Part shown: in pieces, positions 47,801 through 58,800 of the stretch
Layout of the letters: every line of letters begins with the position of its first letter
Numbering within the stretch: position 1 is the first letter of the stretch
Source of the DNA: Aquila chrysaetos chrysaetos
Taxonomy: Eukaryota > Chordata > Aves > Accipitriformes > Accipitridae
Assembly (NCBI RefSeq): GCF_900496995.4
Contig: NC_044018.1
Location: forward strand, 6,534,501-6,598,500
Direction of reading: 5' to 3'
DNA: 64,000 nt
Program-made: the position numbers and the translations under genes
Notes under the pieces: generated by a model
The model's input: only the letters and a program-made list of their open reading frames with translations
Database searches by the model: none
What the model was told of the DNA's origin: nothing

Positions 47801-50146
47801 TAGTTTTAATTTTAGCAAACCGTAAGAATGAGCAATATAAACTCTGCAGAACAACCTCTATTACTGCCTCAAATTATGATGAAATCTGCTTTATGTAAAC
47901 AGTATCATAAATTTCCTATTGTGGGTCCTTTATCCCTGGCTCAGAACTGCACACAGAGGTGAGGGAAGCTGGTGCTGGGAGGACATCTGAGCAAGAGCAA
48001 TACTAGCAAGCCTCCTCCCAAATCAAGTTTGTGTTAAGTTATGAGGCATTAGTCATGACTTTATGATAACTGTTTTAATATATTATATATAACTGGAACC
48101 ATGATGCTTAAATTGTCATGATCAATCTTAGTTTCTTCTTTAAGTATCTGTTGCTGCTGACAGTTGCTGTTCTGGCCTGGTAGCTGCTGTTCTGGGAACT
48201 CCTGCTGACGTGGTCAAAACCCGGATAATGAACCAGCCGAGAGATAAGCAGGGAAGGTACAGACACTTCAGAAACCAACTTTTCCGTAGAAAATTGAAAC
48301 CCTGAGTCTCACTGATTTCACTGGGAGTGAAGTGCTAAGTCTCTAATTTGCTCTGCATCTTTCTGATGATAATTTCATTGTTTTAGTTTTGCATGTCCAG
48401 GGAGGTTTGTTGTGATGACCACCCAAGCATACCCAGTTACTTAGTGGATTTCAGTTCTGATGAGACTCCAGTGAGCTTACAAGAGCTCTTGCTTGTACAA
48501 ATTCACCTCATTATTTTTCGGGGGTGTGTGGTTTGTTTTTTTTAAATTGCATATTTGTAATCCTAACAGTATTTGTTCTCCTTGCACACTGTCAGAGGTC
48601 TGCTGTATAAGTCTTCGACGGACTGCTTGATTCAAACTGTGCAGGGTGAAGGGTTTATGTCTCTATACAAAGGCTTTATACCAACCTGGATGCGAATGGT
48701 AAGTGCTTTTTAACTCTCTTTACAAGACAGTTGAACAATGTAGCATTAAAATGTAAGGAGTTCTTTCTGTGTCAACAATTTTCCAAAACTATTTCGGTGT
48801 CTCAATTTATTTCATTGCAGTTAGCATAGCTGAATGTAGTACACAATTGCATGCAGTGTCACTTCCCCCACCTTGCCTCTTGCGTCTCTTTAATTTGGAA
48901 AATGCTGTCCTGCTTAGTGATTTGCCTTGCTTTTTTTACAATTGCAGGCTCCCTCCTTTCTCCCTTCCTGAACTCTCCTTTGTTCCCTTCTTGCTCCCAG
49001 CCCTGGACTCCCTTTGCATCCCTCTTGCTTTCATTCCTCCTCTCCTGATCTCAGAATTGCTTTATTACTGCTCCATCCCGGATCTCACTTTTGCCCCTCT
49101 TGTATTCAGGCTAGCAGCTGTCTCCTGCATACTGCTGGGCCGTTAAAGCTACACCTGTACAATTAAGCCAAGCAGCAGCTGGAGCCTGGGAACTGGAACT
49201 TGGCTGTCTAGGCTGTTAGTTTGGGCAAGGGACAATTCCCAATAGCAAATTTAGATGTGACAACCTTTTTTTTTTTTAAATTTAAATCTCTAAGAATTTA
49301 ACAGTATGGTTACGTCTAGACTCTGCCAGCTGGCTTCAAGGTCTTGACACTGTTTAATTTACCAGACTGAGCACTAAAATCGAAGGCAAAAGCCTCCCTT
49401 CTCTAATTTAACTGAGCACAACAGTGGCCGCAGCATCTGGTAAGAGCAGTTGTAGGAAGGTTCTGCTCAGTTGCTCAGTCCCCGTATCCCTGAGCGGGAG
49501 CACATTCAGTACTGACGGGGTCTTTGCGAGTTTACTACTAAGCTAAAAATTTCCATGGAGCATATGCCAACTTAAATTTCCCAAAGGCTTCTAATTTCAG
49601 GGATGTTTAGCAGGTGTTTCAGAGGAGCAGGAAAAGGTGTTTCCTAGGCACAGGGCAGCCCTTTGCCAAACACCAATCTATTGCCAAAAAAAATAAATTA
49701 GAGCATCTCAACTAAATGGGTGCAGGATATAAATTTTATGCAAGGAGAACTGTGTAATTTTCTGATTAAAGTTTTACAACAAGTAAACCCTTTAAAATTT
49801 TTTTAAAAAAGCATTCAGCCTGAATTAGCCCCTGAGGATGAAATATTTCAGGTCAAACATTTATGGGTTGGCAATCTGAAAAAAAAAGTTTTAGGTGTCT
49901 TGTGAATGACTGGGTAGCCCTAACCATATGCAACGCTATGATTTTTGTACAAAAGACATAATATGAGATTGAGCTTACGAATATGATTCTTAAGAGGAGA
50001 CAGTTTAACCTAGAGTGTTTATTTACTGGGTCACTTCTGTTTTAAACCTCTAACTTCAGTGTTTGCTTTCACAGGCTCCTTGGTCACTGGTATTCTGGCT
50101 TACATATGAACAAATCAGAAGGATCTGTGGAGTTAGTTCTTTTTAA
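38699..50146 (+). CDS. SLC25A27: SLC25A27 (UCP4), mitochondrial carrier, complete, 9 coding exons
   Basis: A six-helix carrier of the mitochondrial inner membrane, of the uncoupling-protein branch and brain-enriched in mammals; its transported substrate is not settled. Exons 38699-38801, 40322-40516, 41293-41377, 43247-43369, 45110-45222, 47403-47487, 48164-48256, 48596-48698 and 50075-50146 total 972 nt, 323 aa, equal to human. All introns are GT-AG with matching phases. The three carrier signatures are PLDLTK (38-43), PTDLVK (147-152) and PADVVK (248-253), one per repeat. The start matches the mammalian N-terminus (MSxxEEE...[11 protein letters not shown]). An in-frame ATG seven codons upstream (38678) is possible, but both have weak contexts. 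Intron 4 holds a solo LTR, intron 5 a CR1 mosaic. Confidence 0.97.
40322..40516 (+). CDS. SLC25A27: SLC25A27 exon 2
   Basis: Acceptor CTTCAG|TGACG, donor ATAG|GTGACT. Contains [18 protein letters not shown] (first carrier signature) and [13 protein letters not shown]. The GC-rich middle ([11 protein letters not shown]) differs from mammals. 195 nt. Confidence 0.95.
41293..41377 (+). CDS. SLC25A27: SLC25A27 exon 3
   Basis: Acceptor TCCACAG|TGTAC, donor TTCTG|GTAATG. Encodes [19 protein letters not shown] and [10 protein letters not shown]. 85 nt. Confidence 0.94.
43247..43369 (+). CDS. SLC25A27: SLC25A27 exon 4
   Basis: Acceptor TTGGCAG|GAAAG, donor TACG|GTCAGT. Contains [20 protein letters not shown], the second carrier signature. 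123 nt. Confidence 0.95.
43593..44555 (+). mobile_element. Solo LTR with perfect 5-bp target duplication
   Basis: Lies in SLC25A27 intron 4. It starts tgtcgtggtttaagccc and ends acccaaaaca, and is flanked on both sides by ctgat (43588-43592 and 44556-44560), so the borders are exact. Its middle is GC-rich with repeated gggctgcag-type units. A 5-bp duplication fits an ERVL-like element. The first 30 bases resemble the LTR in CYP39A1 intron 1 but the bodies differ. Open frames here are accidental. Confidence 0.9.
44938..44982. repeat. Short tandem repeat, three copies of a 14-15 bp unit plus a partial one
   Basis: The unit atggatcaaaaga/atggatcaaaaa is repeated three times, followed by atggatct. 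It lies in SLC25A27 intron 4, about 130 bp before exon 5. Confidence 0.85.
45110..45222 (+). CDS. SLC25A27: SLC25A27 exon 5
   Basis: Acceptor ATTTCAG|GTTTC, donor GGAG|GTAAAT. Encodes [20 protein letters not shown] then [17 protein letters not shown]. 113 nt. Confidence 0.95.
45957..46049 (-). mobile_element. CR1 3' tail (left part of a split element)
   Basis: Plus strand tcatagaatcatatcatagc ... cttgaacacttccagggatg is the reverse complement of a CR1 3' end. It probably belongs with the minus-strand CR1 piece at 46231-46372, split by the plus-strand copy between them. It lies in SLC25A27 intron 5. Confidence 0.7.
46050..46230 (+). mobile_element. CR1 fragment with internal deletion, nested
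   Basis: It begins in the reverse-transcriptase region ([18 protein letters not shown], about 46092-46140) and jumps directly to the CR1 3' end (ggttggaactagatgatctt ... attctatgattctatga). The 3' UTR between is missing. Confidence 0.75.
46231..46372 (-). mobile_element. CR1 reverse-transcriptase fragment
   Basis: The minus strand reads through a CR1 reverse-transcriptase block ([18 protein letters not shown] type, with gtcgaggtagatgacatcag on the plus strand). It is diverged and broken. Confidence 0.75.
47403..47487 (+). CDS. SLC25A27: SLC25A27 exon 6
   Basis: Acceptor TTTACAG|ATCTG, donor GCCAG|GTGCCG. Encodes [20 protein letters not shown] and NSVTHSVA. 85 nt. Confidence 0.94.
48164..48256 (+). 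CDS. SLC25A27: SLC25A27 exon 7
   Basis: Acceptor CTGACAG|TTGC, donor GGAAG|GTACAG. Contains [20 protein letters not shown], the third carrier signature. 93 nt. Confidence 0.95.
48596..48698 (+). CDS. SLC25A27: SLC25A27 exon 8
   Basis: Acceptor CTGTCAG|AGGTC, donor CGAATG|GTAAGT. Encodes [20 protein letters not shown] then [14 protein letters not shown]. 103 nt, ends in phase 0. Confidence 0.95.
50075..50146 (+). CDS. SLC25A27: SLC25A27 exon 9 (C-terminus and stop)
   Basis: Acceptor TTTCACAG|GCTCC. Encodes [20 protein letters not shown] then SSF and TAA, matching the mammalian C-terminus. 72 nt. Confidence 0.95.
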   Translation, partial: APWSLVFWLTYEQIRRICGVSSF

Positions 50147-51692
50147 AATCATGAAACCACTTCAATTTTCACAAAACAAAGAAGAATTGGAAAGCTTAAT
50201 TCTCATTCCACAAGGCATCCCGACCCCACAGGGAACTAATGCATTTAGGAGATTGGCAGTAGGATCACATGTACAGGTTGCTGCCCCAAATCCAGTCCTT
50301 ACTGGTTAGGAGTAGCCATGACTTAAGGATACTATTTGCTTGTCAGACTGCTGTATGAAATTTAAGTTATCCACAGGATAAAATTGTCACCATAATAATT
50401 CCACTGGCAGCCAGCATCAGCTTTCAGAAACAGTAAACAGAGGTAAAAAAAATTAAATCTACCAAGCAAGTAGAATATAATACTGTTTGCTTGTTTGGTA
50501 ATAGAGATGGTTCCTATCGTTAAGGACAAGAACAGGTTGAACAATGCAGCACTGAACATCTTCTGTGGCTAAGCAGTGCATCAAATTATTTTGGAATTTT
50601 TGTTATTATTACATTTGCACACAAAGAACTACCTCTCATTAGTCTGATGCCTCAGCAGACCAAGCCTTAGCGCTAGGTACTGAAAAACATTAAAGCAGTT
50701 TAACTGATTTCAAATTTGCTTTACACAAAAGGTGGAAGTGTTTGTGTTCCTCTTACAGACTGCCTGACCTCTTCACTCAGCCATCTGAGTAACATCCATG
50801 AGTGAAATGCAGTCCTGTTCCCAGGAAATCAAAAGCCTCGTTCGCTCTTCCCCTCTTGAAGGACTTGTAATACACATGCTGTCCATAGGACCAAGCTGAA
50901 CTACTTGTCCTGTGAGAGCCCCAGTGCTGATGTGGCAGACTGGGTCATTAAGGTACCACTTTTCCATGGAAATACGCACTCTGCTGATTTTAAATCTAGA
51001 TGAAAATATAATGATCTCTTCGAAAACACAAACTGTTTGAATATGAGCGATTTATTTTTTTTTTCAACCTAAAGCTTTCCACATTTCATAGGAAAGGGGA
51101 CTGCTGCTGTTTGTCACTAGGCTTATCTTCAGCAACCAGGAGGCAAAAACGCAGTATAAAAGCAGTCATAATGTAGACAGAACAAAGCTGGCTTTTAGCA
51201 ATATCTAGTAATGAAAAGACTGTACAAGACTTAGTTCTCTGAGTAAATACTCAGGATTTCTTCTAGACTAGTCTTTGCAACTAGTATCTTCAATGTGCCC
51301 ATTTCTGATTAAATACAGTTTGGGCATCTTCTTGGCTTGCACTTGTTCTTTTCGATTGTATTGTAGATCTGTTGTGGCTGCGTGCATTTGGGTATGGGAT
51401 TCCAGCCTGGAAAAAAATTCATCTCACCATTATTAGGGACTCAGAAGTTTTTGTTTAGAAATACTGTTACTTTTCTAGTTGTCAGCCCGAGAAACTACTC
51501 TGAGTTCTTTCCCTCTTGCACACCATCATCAGTCAAAGCTGCTCCTTCAGTTACATCCTGAGTGGTCCTGCCTGCAATCCTGTTACTCAGATAACCTTGA
51601 CGATGGATATGCAGAAGTACTTGATCTATTGAGTTAAAAAAGAAGTAATTTTAAAAGTCTTGTAGTGAAAAACTGTTTTAACTCTTAATAAA
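50147..51692 (+). other. Probable SLC25A27 3' UTR
   Basis: No coding match and no repeat is seen from the stop codon to the AATAAA signals at 51687-51692 and 51767-51772. Confidence 0.5.
51687..51692 (+). terminator. Candidate SLC25A27 polyadenylation signal
   Basis: AATAAA followed closely by a T-rich run (gctctttttttttgagcg). It lies 1.5 kb past the stop codon. A second AATAAA is at 51767-51772. Confidence 0.5.
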
Positions 51693-52401
51693 GCTCTTTT
51701 TTTTTGAGCGTGAAACACTAGAGATTTGTAACACTGCCAATTCCTAGCATTTTGTATAAAAAACCAAATAAACAATGTGAATAGCAAAACTTGCCACTTT
51801 CTGCATTACTTCTTAAGAGTTTTGTAATTCCAAACTTTTCAAGCAGAAGTTTCTACCCTGTGAAGCACTTGGCCGTATTAGTTTAGATTTACCAGCTTCA
51901 GTTTCAGAAGCCAAGCGCTAGCCCGAGGACGGCACTGAGGTTCCTCGGCTGGCCTCTCCTGTGGCCCAAGAAAGGCTCGGTGAAGCCCCGGGCCTTCCTC
52001 TTCCTCACCGCTTCTGACCATTCCTAAAGGCTAGAAGGCAGCCCCGCCAAAACCTCAAAGGTCTGCCTGGCAAAAGGGGGTCAAAACCGGGGAGAAACCA
52101 CACGCTTCCAGAGCCGAACAGACGAAATGGCGCAGCGTGACACTCCAGGCTACCCGGAGGGGGCCACCGAACACAGCACCCCCGTTTGCCCCGTCCCGAG
52201 GCCCTCAGAGACGGTGCTTGCCTGCGGCCGCCCCATCCATCGGCAGGACAGCCCCGGACGCTGCCGTCCCTCAGTCCGCCATCACCCCCCCGTGCCGCAG
52301 ACGGCCGAGCGCGGCCATGGCTGCCGCCCCGCCCGGCCCCTCACAGACCACCGCCGCCCCGAGCGCCCCACCCCGCCCTCACACTGCCGCCCCTACGTTG
52401 G

Positions 52402-52458
52402 CCAATAGCCGCCAAGCCCTGCACCTACGCCCCGCCCCGGGCTCCCTCTCTGGCCAAT
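52402..52458 (+). promoter_or_regulatory. Paired CCAAT boxes
   Basis: ttggccaatagcc (CCAAT at 52402-52406) and ctggccaatgga (52454-52458) are 52 bp apart in the same orientation, typical NF-Y sites of a TATA-less CpG promoter. They lie about 410-470 bp before the TDRD6 start codon. Confidence 0.6.
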
Positions 52459-52721
52459 GGAGGCTAAGCGGGCTCGGAGGGCTCGCCCTTCTCCCCGCCC
52501 CCCCCCGCGGCCGGCGCCGAGCGCTCCACTCCGGACGAGGGCAGCATCGGCGGGCGCTGGGCTGAGCCCGGCGGCTCCAGCGTGCCTCGGCGATAACCCC
52601 CGCTCTGTGTGGCGCCTCCGAGCAGTCTCCGTTTAGCAGGACCGGCCCGATGTAACAGCCCGCTCCGACCCTCGTGTTCCCCCCGTCCCCGTCCCGTCCC
52701 CCCCCCCCGCGGTGGATCAAA

Positions 52722-52751
52722 ATGGACTCGACCGCTTGGGCGGCCGCGTAA
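52722..52751 (+). other. Short upstream ORF before TDRD6
   Basis: ATG in a strong context (caaaATGg) followed by eight codons (MDSTAWAAA) and TAA. It would precede TDRD6 only if transcription starts upstream of 52.72 kb. Confidence 0.35.
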
Positions 52752-52766
52752 CGCTTCCCCGCGGGT

Positions 52767-52772
52767 CACGTG
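52767..52772. promoter_or_regulatory. CACGTG E-box
   Basis: The palindrome cacgtg lies in gggtcacgtgggc, 100 bp before the TDRD6 ATG. TCACGTG is a high-affinity bHLH-ZIP motif; the factor bound cannot be told from the sequence. Confidence 0.5.
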
Positions 52773-52787
52773 GGCGGCGCGTGCCTT

Positions 52788-52853
52788 ATGAGGCCAGGGA
52801 GGGGCCGCCATTTGGCGTCGTGCGGGCGGCGAAGGCGGAGGCCCGCGGGGTGA
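52788..52853 (+). other. Second upstream ORF before TDRD6
   Basis: A 21-codon arginine-rich frame starting MRPGRGRHLASC and ending TGA 14 nt before the TDRD6 ATG. It overlaps the YY1-type site, so it may lie partly upstream of the transcript. Confidence 0.3.
52804..52815 (+). promoter_or_regulatory. YY1-type element, likely just downstream of the TSS
   Basis: gccgccatttgg matches the GCCGCCATTTTG form of the YY1 site, which is usually found within some 20 bp downstream of transcription starts. This places the probable TDRD6 start site near 52.79-52.80 kb. Confidence 0.5.
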
Positions 52854-52867
52854 GCTCCGGCCCGGGG

Positions 52868-55800
52868 ATGCTCAGCCCCGGCACCACCGTGGCCCTGCGG
52901 GTCTGCGCGGTGGGCCTGCGCCCCGAGGTGCCCGTCGTGCGGCTGTGGGGGCTGCTGGGCGACCGCGGCGCTGACTACGTCCGTCTCCGTCGCGAGATCC
53001 AAGCGGCGGCGGGGCCGCGCATGGCGGCCGCCCCGGGTCACGGCGGGCCGGAGGCCGGCGGGGCTGAGCTGCGCACTGGAGACCTGGGCCTGGTGGAGGT
53101 GGTCGGGCTCTGGTACCGCTGCTGCGTGGTGAGTCGCCGTGGCCAGGACTACCGCGTGTTCCTGCTGGACGAGGGCTGCACGGTGGCCACATCCGCCTAT
53201 TACCTGGCGCGGGGCTGCAAAGAGCTTTTCCACCTGCCCCCGGAGGTGCTGGGCTGTGTTGTGGCTGATGTCATGCCCTCTGGAGGCCCCAAGGTGGTAG
53301 CCTGTGGGGATGCGCCGGCTTCCACCTGGACCGTGGAGGCTATGGAGTTCCTCAGCTACCTGCACGGCAAGGAGGTGTCTGGTCTGGTGCAGGAGGTGAT
53401 GACACCGCAGCTCATAGTGCTTGAGCTGCCTCAGCTTGTGGCCCAGATGCATCACCTGGGCCTGGCCAGGCAGGTCCCTCCCAGTTGGTTCTGCCAGGTG
53501 CTCAGGCGCTGCCTGACTTATGGCCCCTTAAGGAACCAGCTCAAGCTGCAGCCTCCAGCATGTTCCCTTGTAACTTCTGCCGTGCCACAGCTTCACCATG
53601 TTTTGCTGTCCTGTCAGCCTGTGTCACCTGCCTTGGATTACTTTTACCCGCAGCTTCAATTGGGTGTGACAGAGCCTGTCCTAGTGACCCATGTCTCTGA
53701 CCCACACCGCATCTACTGCCAGTTGCAGAGCCTGTCCCAGGAGATCCGTTGCCTTTCGGATACCATGCGCCACGCTTTTGACCGGTGTGAGCAGGATTTA
53801 TCACCCACAGTGGGCTCACCCTATGCTGCCCGTGGCATAGATGGCCAGTGGTATCGTGCACTGCTGCTGGAGCTTATTGCTGGGGAGCAGGACCAGCAAG
53901 TGGCTCTGGTGATCTTTGTGGACTATGGCAGGAAGGAGATTGTGACCAGAGCTAACTTGCGCCATTTGCCTGTTGAGTGTTTTCGTATACCTGTGGTGAC
54001 TTACCCATGTGCTCTTCAGGGTATCTCGGATGGGGGTTGTGGCTGGTCCCCATCGCAGATTGATGAGCTGAAAGCATTGGTGCTAGACAAAGGAGTGAGT
54101 GCTTGCATCACAACCTTTAACTCCTTCGAGCATCTCTATTATGTGAGCCTGTATGGGGAAAACGGTGTCAACTTGAACCATCTTTTTGGGGTGCAGGCTT
54201 GCTGCCTAGTTAGCAGCCGTATGCAGGTCAGCCAAACTGAGGCTCAGGAGCAGCTGGAATTAGAAGAATCCACAGCTGAAGAACTGGAATTGCCACCAGG
54301 AGCACCTCCTGTTGCTTTAATGCACAGAGATTTGGCCTCTGCTCCTGTAGGTGGTGTGCGCCTGAAATTGGGTGTGTTCCACGATGCACAGGTCTCCCAC
54401 CTCCGAGACCCATCTGAGTTCTGGCTGCAGCTCCAGGAGCATCGCCCGCTCTTCAGGCAGCTGAGGCAGAGCATGTGGAATTTCTACTCCGATGCGACAA
54501 AGCTGGATGGTGCTGGGTGGGTCCTACAGCCTGGATCCCTTTGTTGTGCCAGTGGGAAAGAGGATGTCTTTTATCGAGCGGTGATCACCAGCGTACTGGA
54601 CAGTGGGGTAGAAATACACCTGGTGGACAGAGGCAATACCGAAATTGTAGATCGGTGTGCGGTAAAGGAGCTGCTCCCTCAGTTCAGGGAACTACCTGCT
54701 TTAGCTCTGAAGTGTTGTTTGGCAGGTGTCTCCCCTCTGAGAGGGAGTTGGAGTGAAGCATCTGTGTCTGCATTCAGAGAGATTGTACTGAACAAGACAC
54801 TAAAGGTTCCTTTTTTGAGTGTGCAGGGTAACAAATACATGGTTGAAATTTTTGACCAGTCCCAATTGGGAGAGAAAAGTGTAAGTAAACTCATGGTCCA
54901 GAGGGGCTATGCTGAATACCAGAGGTGTGAAATACCCAAGACTCTCCAGAAATCTAATAACACTGTGAGCCAGGCCTCTTCCCTAGCATGTGCTGGGGAG
55001 GAAAAACAAATAAATGTAGAGAAGAGGCTCAGAGAAGACTCTGATCTGAAGAGAAGTGGTAGAGCACTTAATCCTTACACGGCTGTGATGGTCAGAGAGC
55101 GCCCCGTTGCAGCCATTCACAATTCTAAAAGTAGCGAATCTCTTCCTGCTCAGAAGTGTGAGAGCAAAGAAAACTTGCCCATCTCTTGGAGACAGAATTA
55201 TGTGGAAATGAAGCCAAGCTCCTCTTACAGAGGTCAGTTAGAAGTGGGAAGTACAGTTAATGTTGTTGTGTCATATGTTGAAAATCCTAGTAATTTTTGG
55301 TGTCAGTTAAGTAGAAATTGCCATGACCTTAATGTATTAATGGCTGAAATTCAGGAGTATTGTAAAAATTCGTCCCACCCACATGCTTGGCCAAATTCTG
55401 TATGTTTAGCCCAGTACTCGGAGGATGAAAAATGGTACAGGGCTTTAATTATTAGTGAAGTTCCTTCTGCAGAAAAAGTAGAAGTCATATATGTTGACTA
55501 TGGCAACAGAGAGATGGTGTCTCTAACAAACCTCCGCTCAACTAATGAACATTTTCTTAGGTTAGAGGCTCAGGCTTTCAGGTGCAGCCTTTACAACTTA
55601 ATCCAACCAAATGGTCAGGATCCTTTTGCTTGGGATGAAGAAGCGATTCAGGCTTTTCAAGAGTTTGTTGATACTTCATCATCTCACTCTGAACTGAAGT
55701 GTACAATATTTGCCTTGGCTTCGATAAACAATAAGGAGCTATTTAACATTGTAGATTTAATGACACCTTTTCAGAGTGCTTGCCAGTTTCTGACCAAGAG

Positions 55801-58800
55801 AGGTGTGGCCAGACCTTTATCTCCTCAAAAGCCTCTGGTATCCTCAGTTCAGCTTCATTCTTACTATTATTCTATGCATGATATCAAAATTGGGAGTGAG
55901 GAAGATGTTTATATTACGCACGTTGAGGATCCACGGACATTTTTCTGCCAACTTGAAAGATGTGCAGATATCTTAGCACAGCTTACTGATAACATCAGTC
56001 ATCTAAGTGAAACAATGACCAGCTTAAAAACCTTGCAAAAGTCTAGGAGCTTGTGTCTAGCAAAGTATACTGACAATCAGTGGTACAGGGGAGTAATTAT
56101 GAAAACAAAACCTAATACGGAAGTCTTCTTTGTGGATTTTGGGAACACAGAGACAATAGAGAAAGATCATCTGCTTCCTTTACCCAGTGATGCTTGTGAT
56201 ATCTTGCTTTTGCCGATGCAGGCCATAAAGTGTTCCTTATCTGATATATCTAATGTTCCCAAAGAAGCTACAATGTGGTTTAAGCAAGCTGTCCTAGAAA
56301 GGCAATTAAAAGCGATAGTAGTAGCAAAGGAATCTGATGGTAAACTGTTGATTGAGTTGTTTGACGGTAATACTCAAATTAATGCAAAACTGAAGGAGGA
56401 GTTAAGCTTAATAAACAATACAGGACTGTGTAGGCATGTAGAAAATGAAACTTTGTGCTCTAGAAATACAGATGTGAATGAGAGGAATGAGACTGCAGAG
56501 TCCCCTTTAAATGCAGGTAGGCCTCTTGAAAGAAAAAAATGCAGATCTGAAGCCCAGGGAGGAGGGGAGAGTAGCAAAAGGCACTTCAAAGAAGATGTAA
56601 ACTTTTTCCAGTCTGCTATGAAGAAAGATGTGGCAGCTGGATTACTAGAATCTGATGAAATGCTTAGCAGTAAGAAGGATGCTTTTTTGTTAAATAAAGC
56701 GGGGGGGGAGTCTCTGCTCTCTGTCCAGATGGATACACAGTCAGATACTAAATCTGATGCTGAAGGCGGGTGTATAATGCTTAAAAATGTATCTGATCTG
56801 CTGCAACAGAAGATAGTGCCAGCTCTTAAAGTGTTAGTGTATGTGTCTCATGTAAATGATCCATTGGATTTTTATGTTCAACTAGAAAGCACTGAGGCTC
56901 AGCTTAACAGCATTATGGAAAGCTTAAACGATAGTACACAAGCAAAGAACCCTTGTGGACAACTGTTCCAAGCAGGAGACTTAATCAGTGCTGTTTATTC
57001 AGAAGACAGCCTGTGGTATCGAGCTGTAGTAAAAGAGAAGACTTCTGACAATTTGATAAGTATACAATATATTGATTATGGTAATACTTCAGTAATTAAT
57101 GTTGATCAAGCACACAGACTCCCTGAAGTCTTGTCATCTATTCCAGCAATAAGCATTCACTGCTTCCTAGGTGGACTTAAATGCAAAAAAAATACAAACT
57201 GGGCAGAGAAAGCAGTGCTTTACTTCACCAAGAGAACAAGTGAAGTTCTGCTAACGTGTGAATTTGTAGAGAAGATTGAGGATAAATGGGAAGTTATTCT
57301 CAGTGACCATCAAGGTATAATAACAGTGGATTTAGCTGATGAAAATCTTGCAAGTAGGGAAAGATCTTGTTCAACAGGAATACTTGATGGAAGAGAGAAC
57401 AGTGACGTGATAGCTGTGTGTGAGCCTTTGCCGCCACAGGCACAAAATGAAATTTCCTGTGTAAGTGATTGTAAATCTTTTATCTGGAAGTTTCCAGAGG
57501 CAGGTCAGACTGTAAAAATTTGTGTCACAGTGGTCAATGGTCCAGAATACTTTTGGAGTCACAGTGCTGATACAAAAGACATTAACTACATAGAGGAAAA
57601 AATAGAGGAAGCTGAAAACCTTGGCCTAAACTCTTGGAGCGATTGCAGATATTGTATTAAAAGCGGTAATATTTGTCTAGCAAAATATAGTCAAGATGGA
57701 CAGTTCTACAGAGCTAAAGTCACCAGTGTAAAAGGTGACAAGGTAGTTGTTAGACATGTGGATTATGGAAGTGAGGAATCTGTTAGCATGGAGATGGTCA
57801 GACAGATTCCATGTGAATTGCTCAAAGTACCTAATCAAGCATTTGCTTGCTGTCTGTCAGGCTTCAATTCCTCAGAGGGCTCATGGCTCAGTGAAGCAAA
57901 AGAGAAGTTTTATGATATGACTGAAGGCCTCTTATTAGATGCTGAAGTAATAGAAACTCGGGAAGATAAAGCTTCTGAAGTCCCTCTGTCTGTTGTCAAG
58001 CTGGAAGCTTCTGGCAAGAGTATTAATGAAGAGATGAAGTCTTTTTGGAAGGCTAATAAAGGAACTGGTGACAACGCTTTGTCAAACCTTGAGAAGCCCT
58101 TAAAGGAAAGCAGATGTTCAAACAATGATATGGGTCTCTGTCTTGAAAGAGAAACTACTGTTCTTTGTGGATTAGCTCAAGAAGAAAGTGAAAGTGCTTT
58201 ACTTTGTTCTGAACCTTTCCTGGATGTAACTTCTGAGTGGTTAAATACTGTAGAAGCAAATATGTCAGTGGGAGCTGTTGAGTATGTGTCTGGGAAGGCT
58301 GATGATGGATGTGAAACAGCTGAGCATCAAAGCAACTTTATCAAAGAGATACCTCTATGTGAAGGAGAGAGCAATAATAATGTATTACTAGAACCAACAA
58401 GAAGCTGCAGTCTTAATGTTTCGGGGAGTGAAATGAAAGCTGCAGAACAAGAATTATCTGAAGTCCTGTTTCAAGAGGATGCTGAGCTGAAAGCTGAACT
58501 GACAGGCAGTGCTTCAGCAGCCAGCCTTTTCCTAGGAAACAAACAAGAACAACTGAAAAGATTGCCAGTGCTCCAGGTACAGTCGTCTTCAAGTGATGAA
58601 ACGGGGATGTTAGTAGAACTGGATCAGTTACAAATGCACTCCTCGTATGATGATCTGAAAGAGCTCATACTGGAGCTAGAGGCCCTTTCAGTGCAGTACT
58701 CCTTTGGTGAAGAAACAAAGGAAGCTCTGGAAACAGAGTCACTTGAAATGCAGACAGCTTTGGGCAGTGAAGCGAGAGAGAAGGTGTTGGAACGGGAATC

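Larger units (their letters stand above)
52090..53250. promoter_or_regulatory. CpG island spanning the TDRD6 promoter and 5' coding end
   Basis: Base composition switches to strongly GC- and CpG-rich near 52.1 kb and stays so into the first part of TDRD6. CCAAT boxes, an E-box and a YY1-type site lie inside (listed separately). No TATA box is evident. Confidence 0.8.

Noticed and set aside
52712-52867. N-terminal extension of TDRD6 (open frame upstream of the ATG)
   Set aside because: The frame is open but begins at GTG; the first in-frame ATG is 52868, which also matches the conserved N-terminus.
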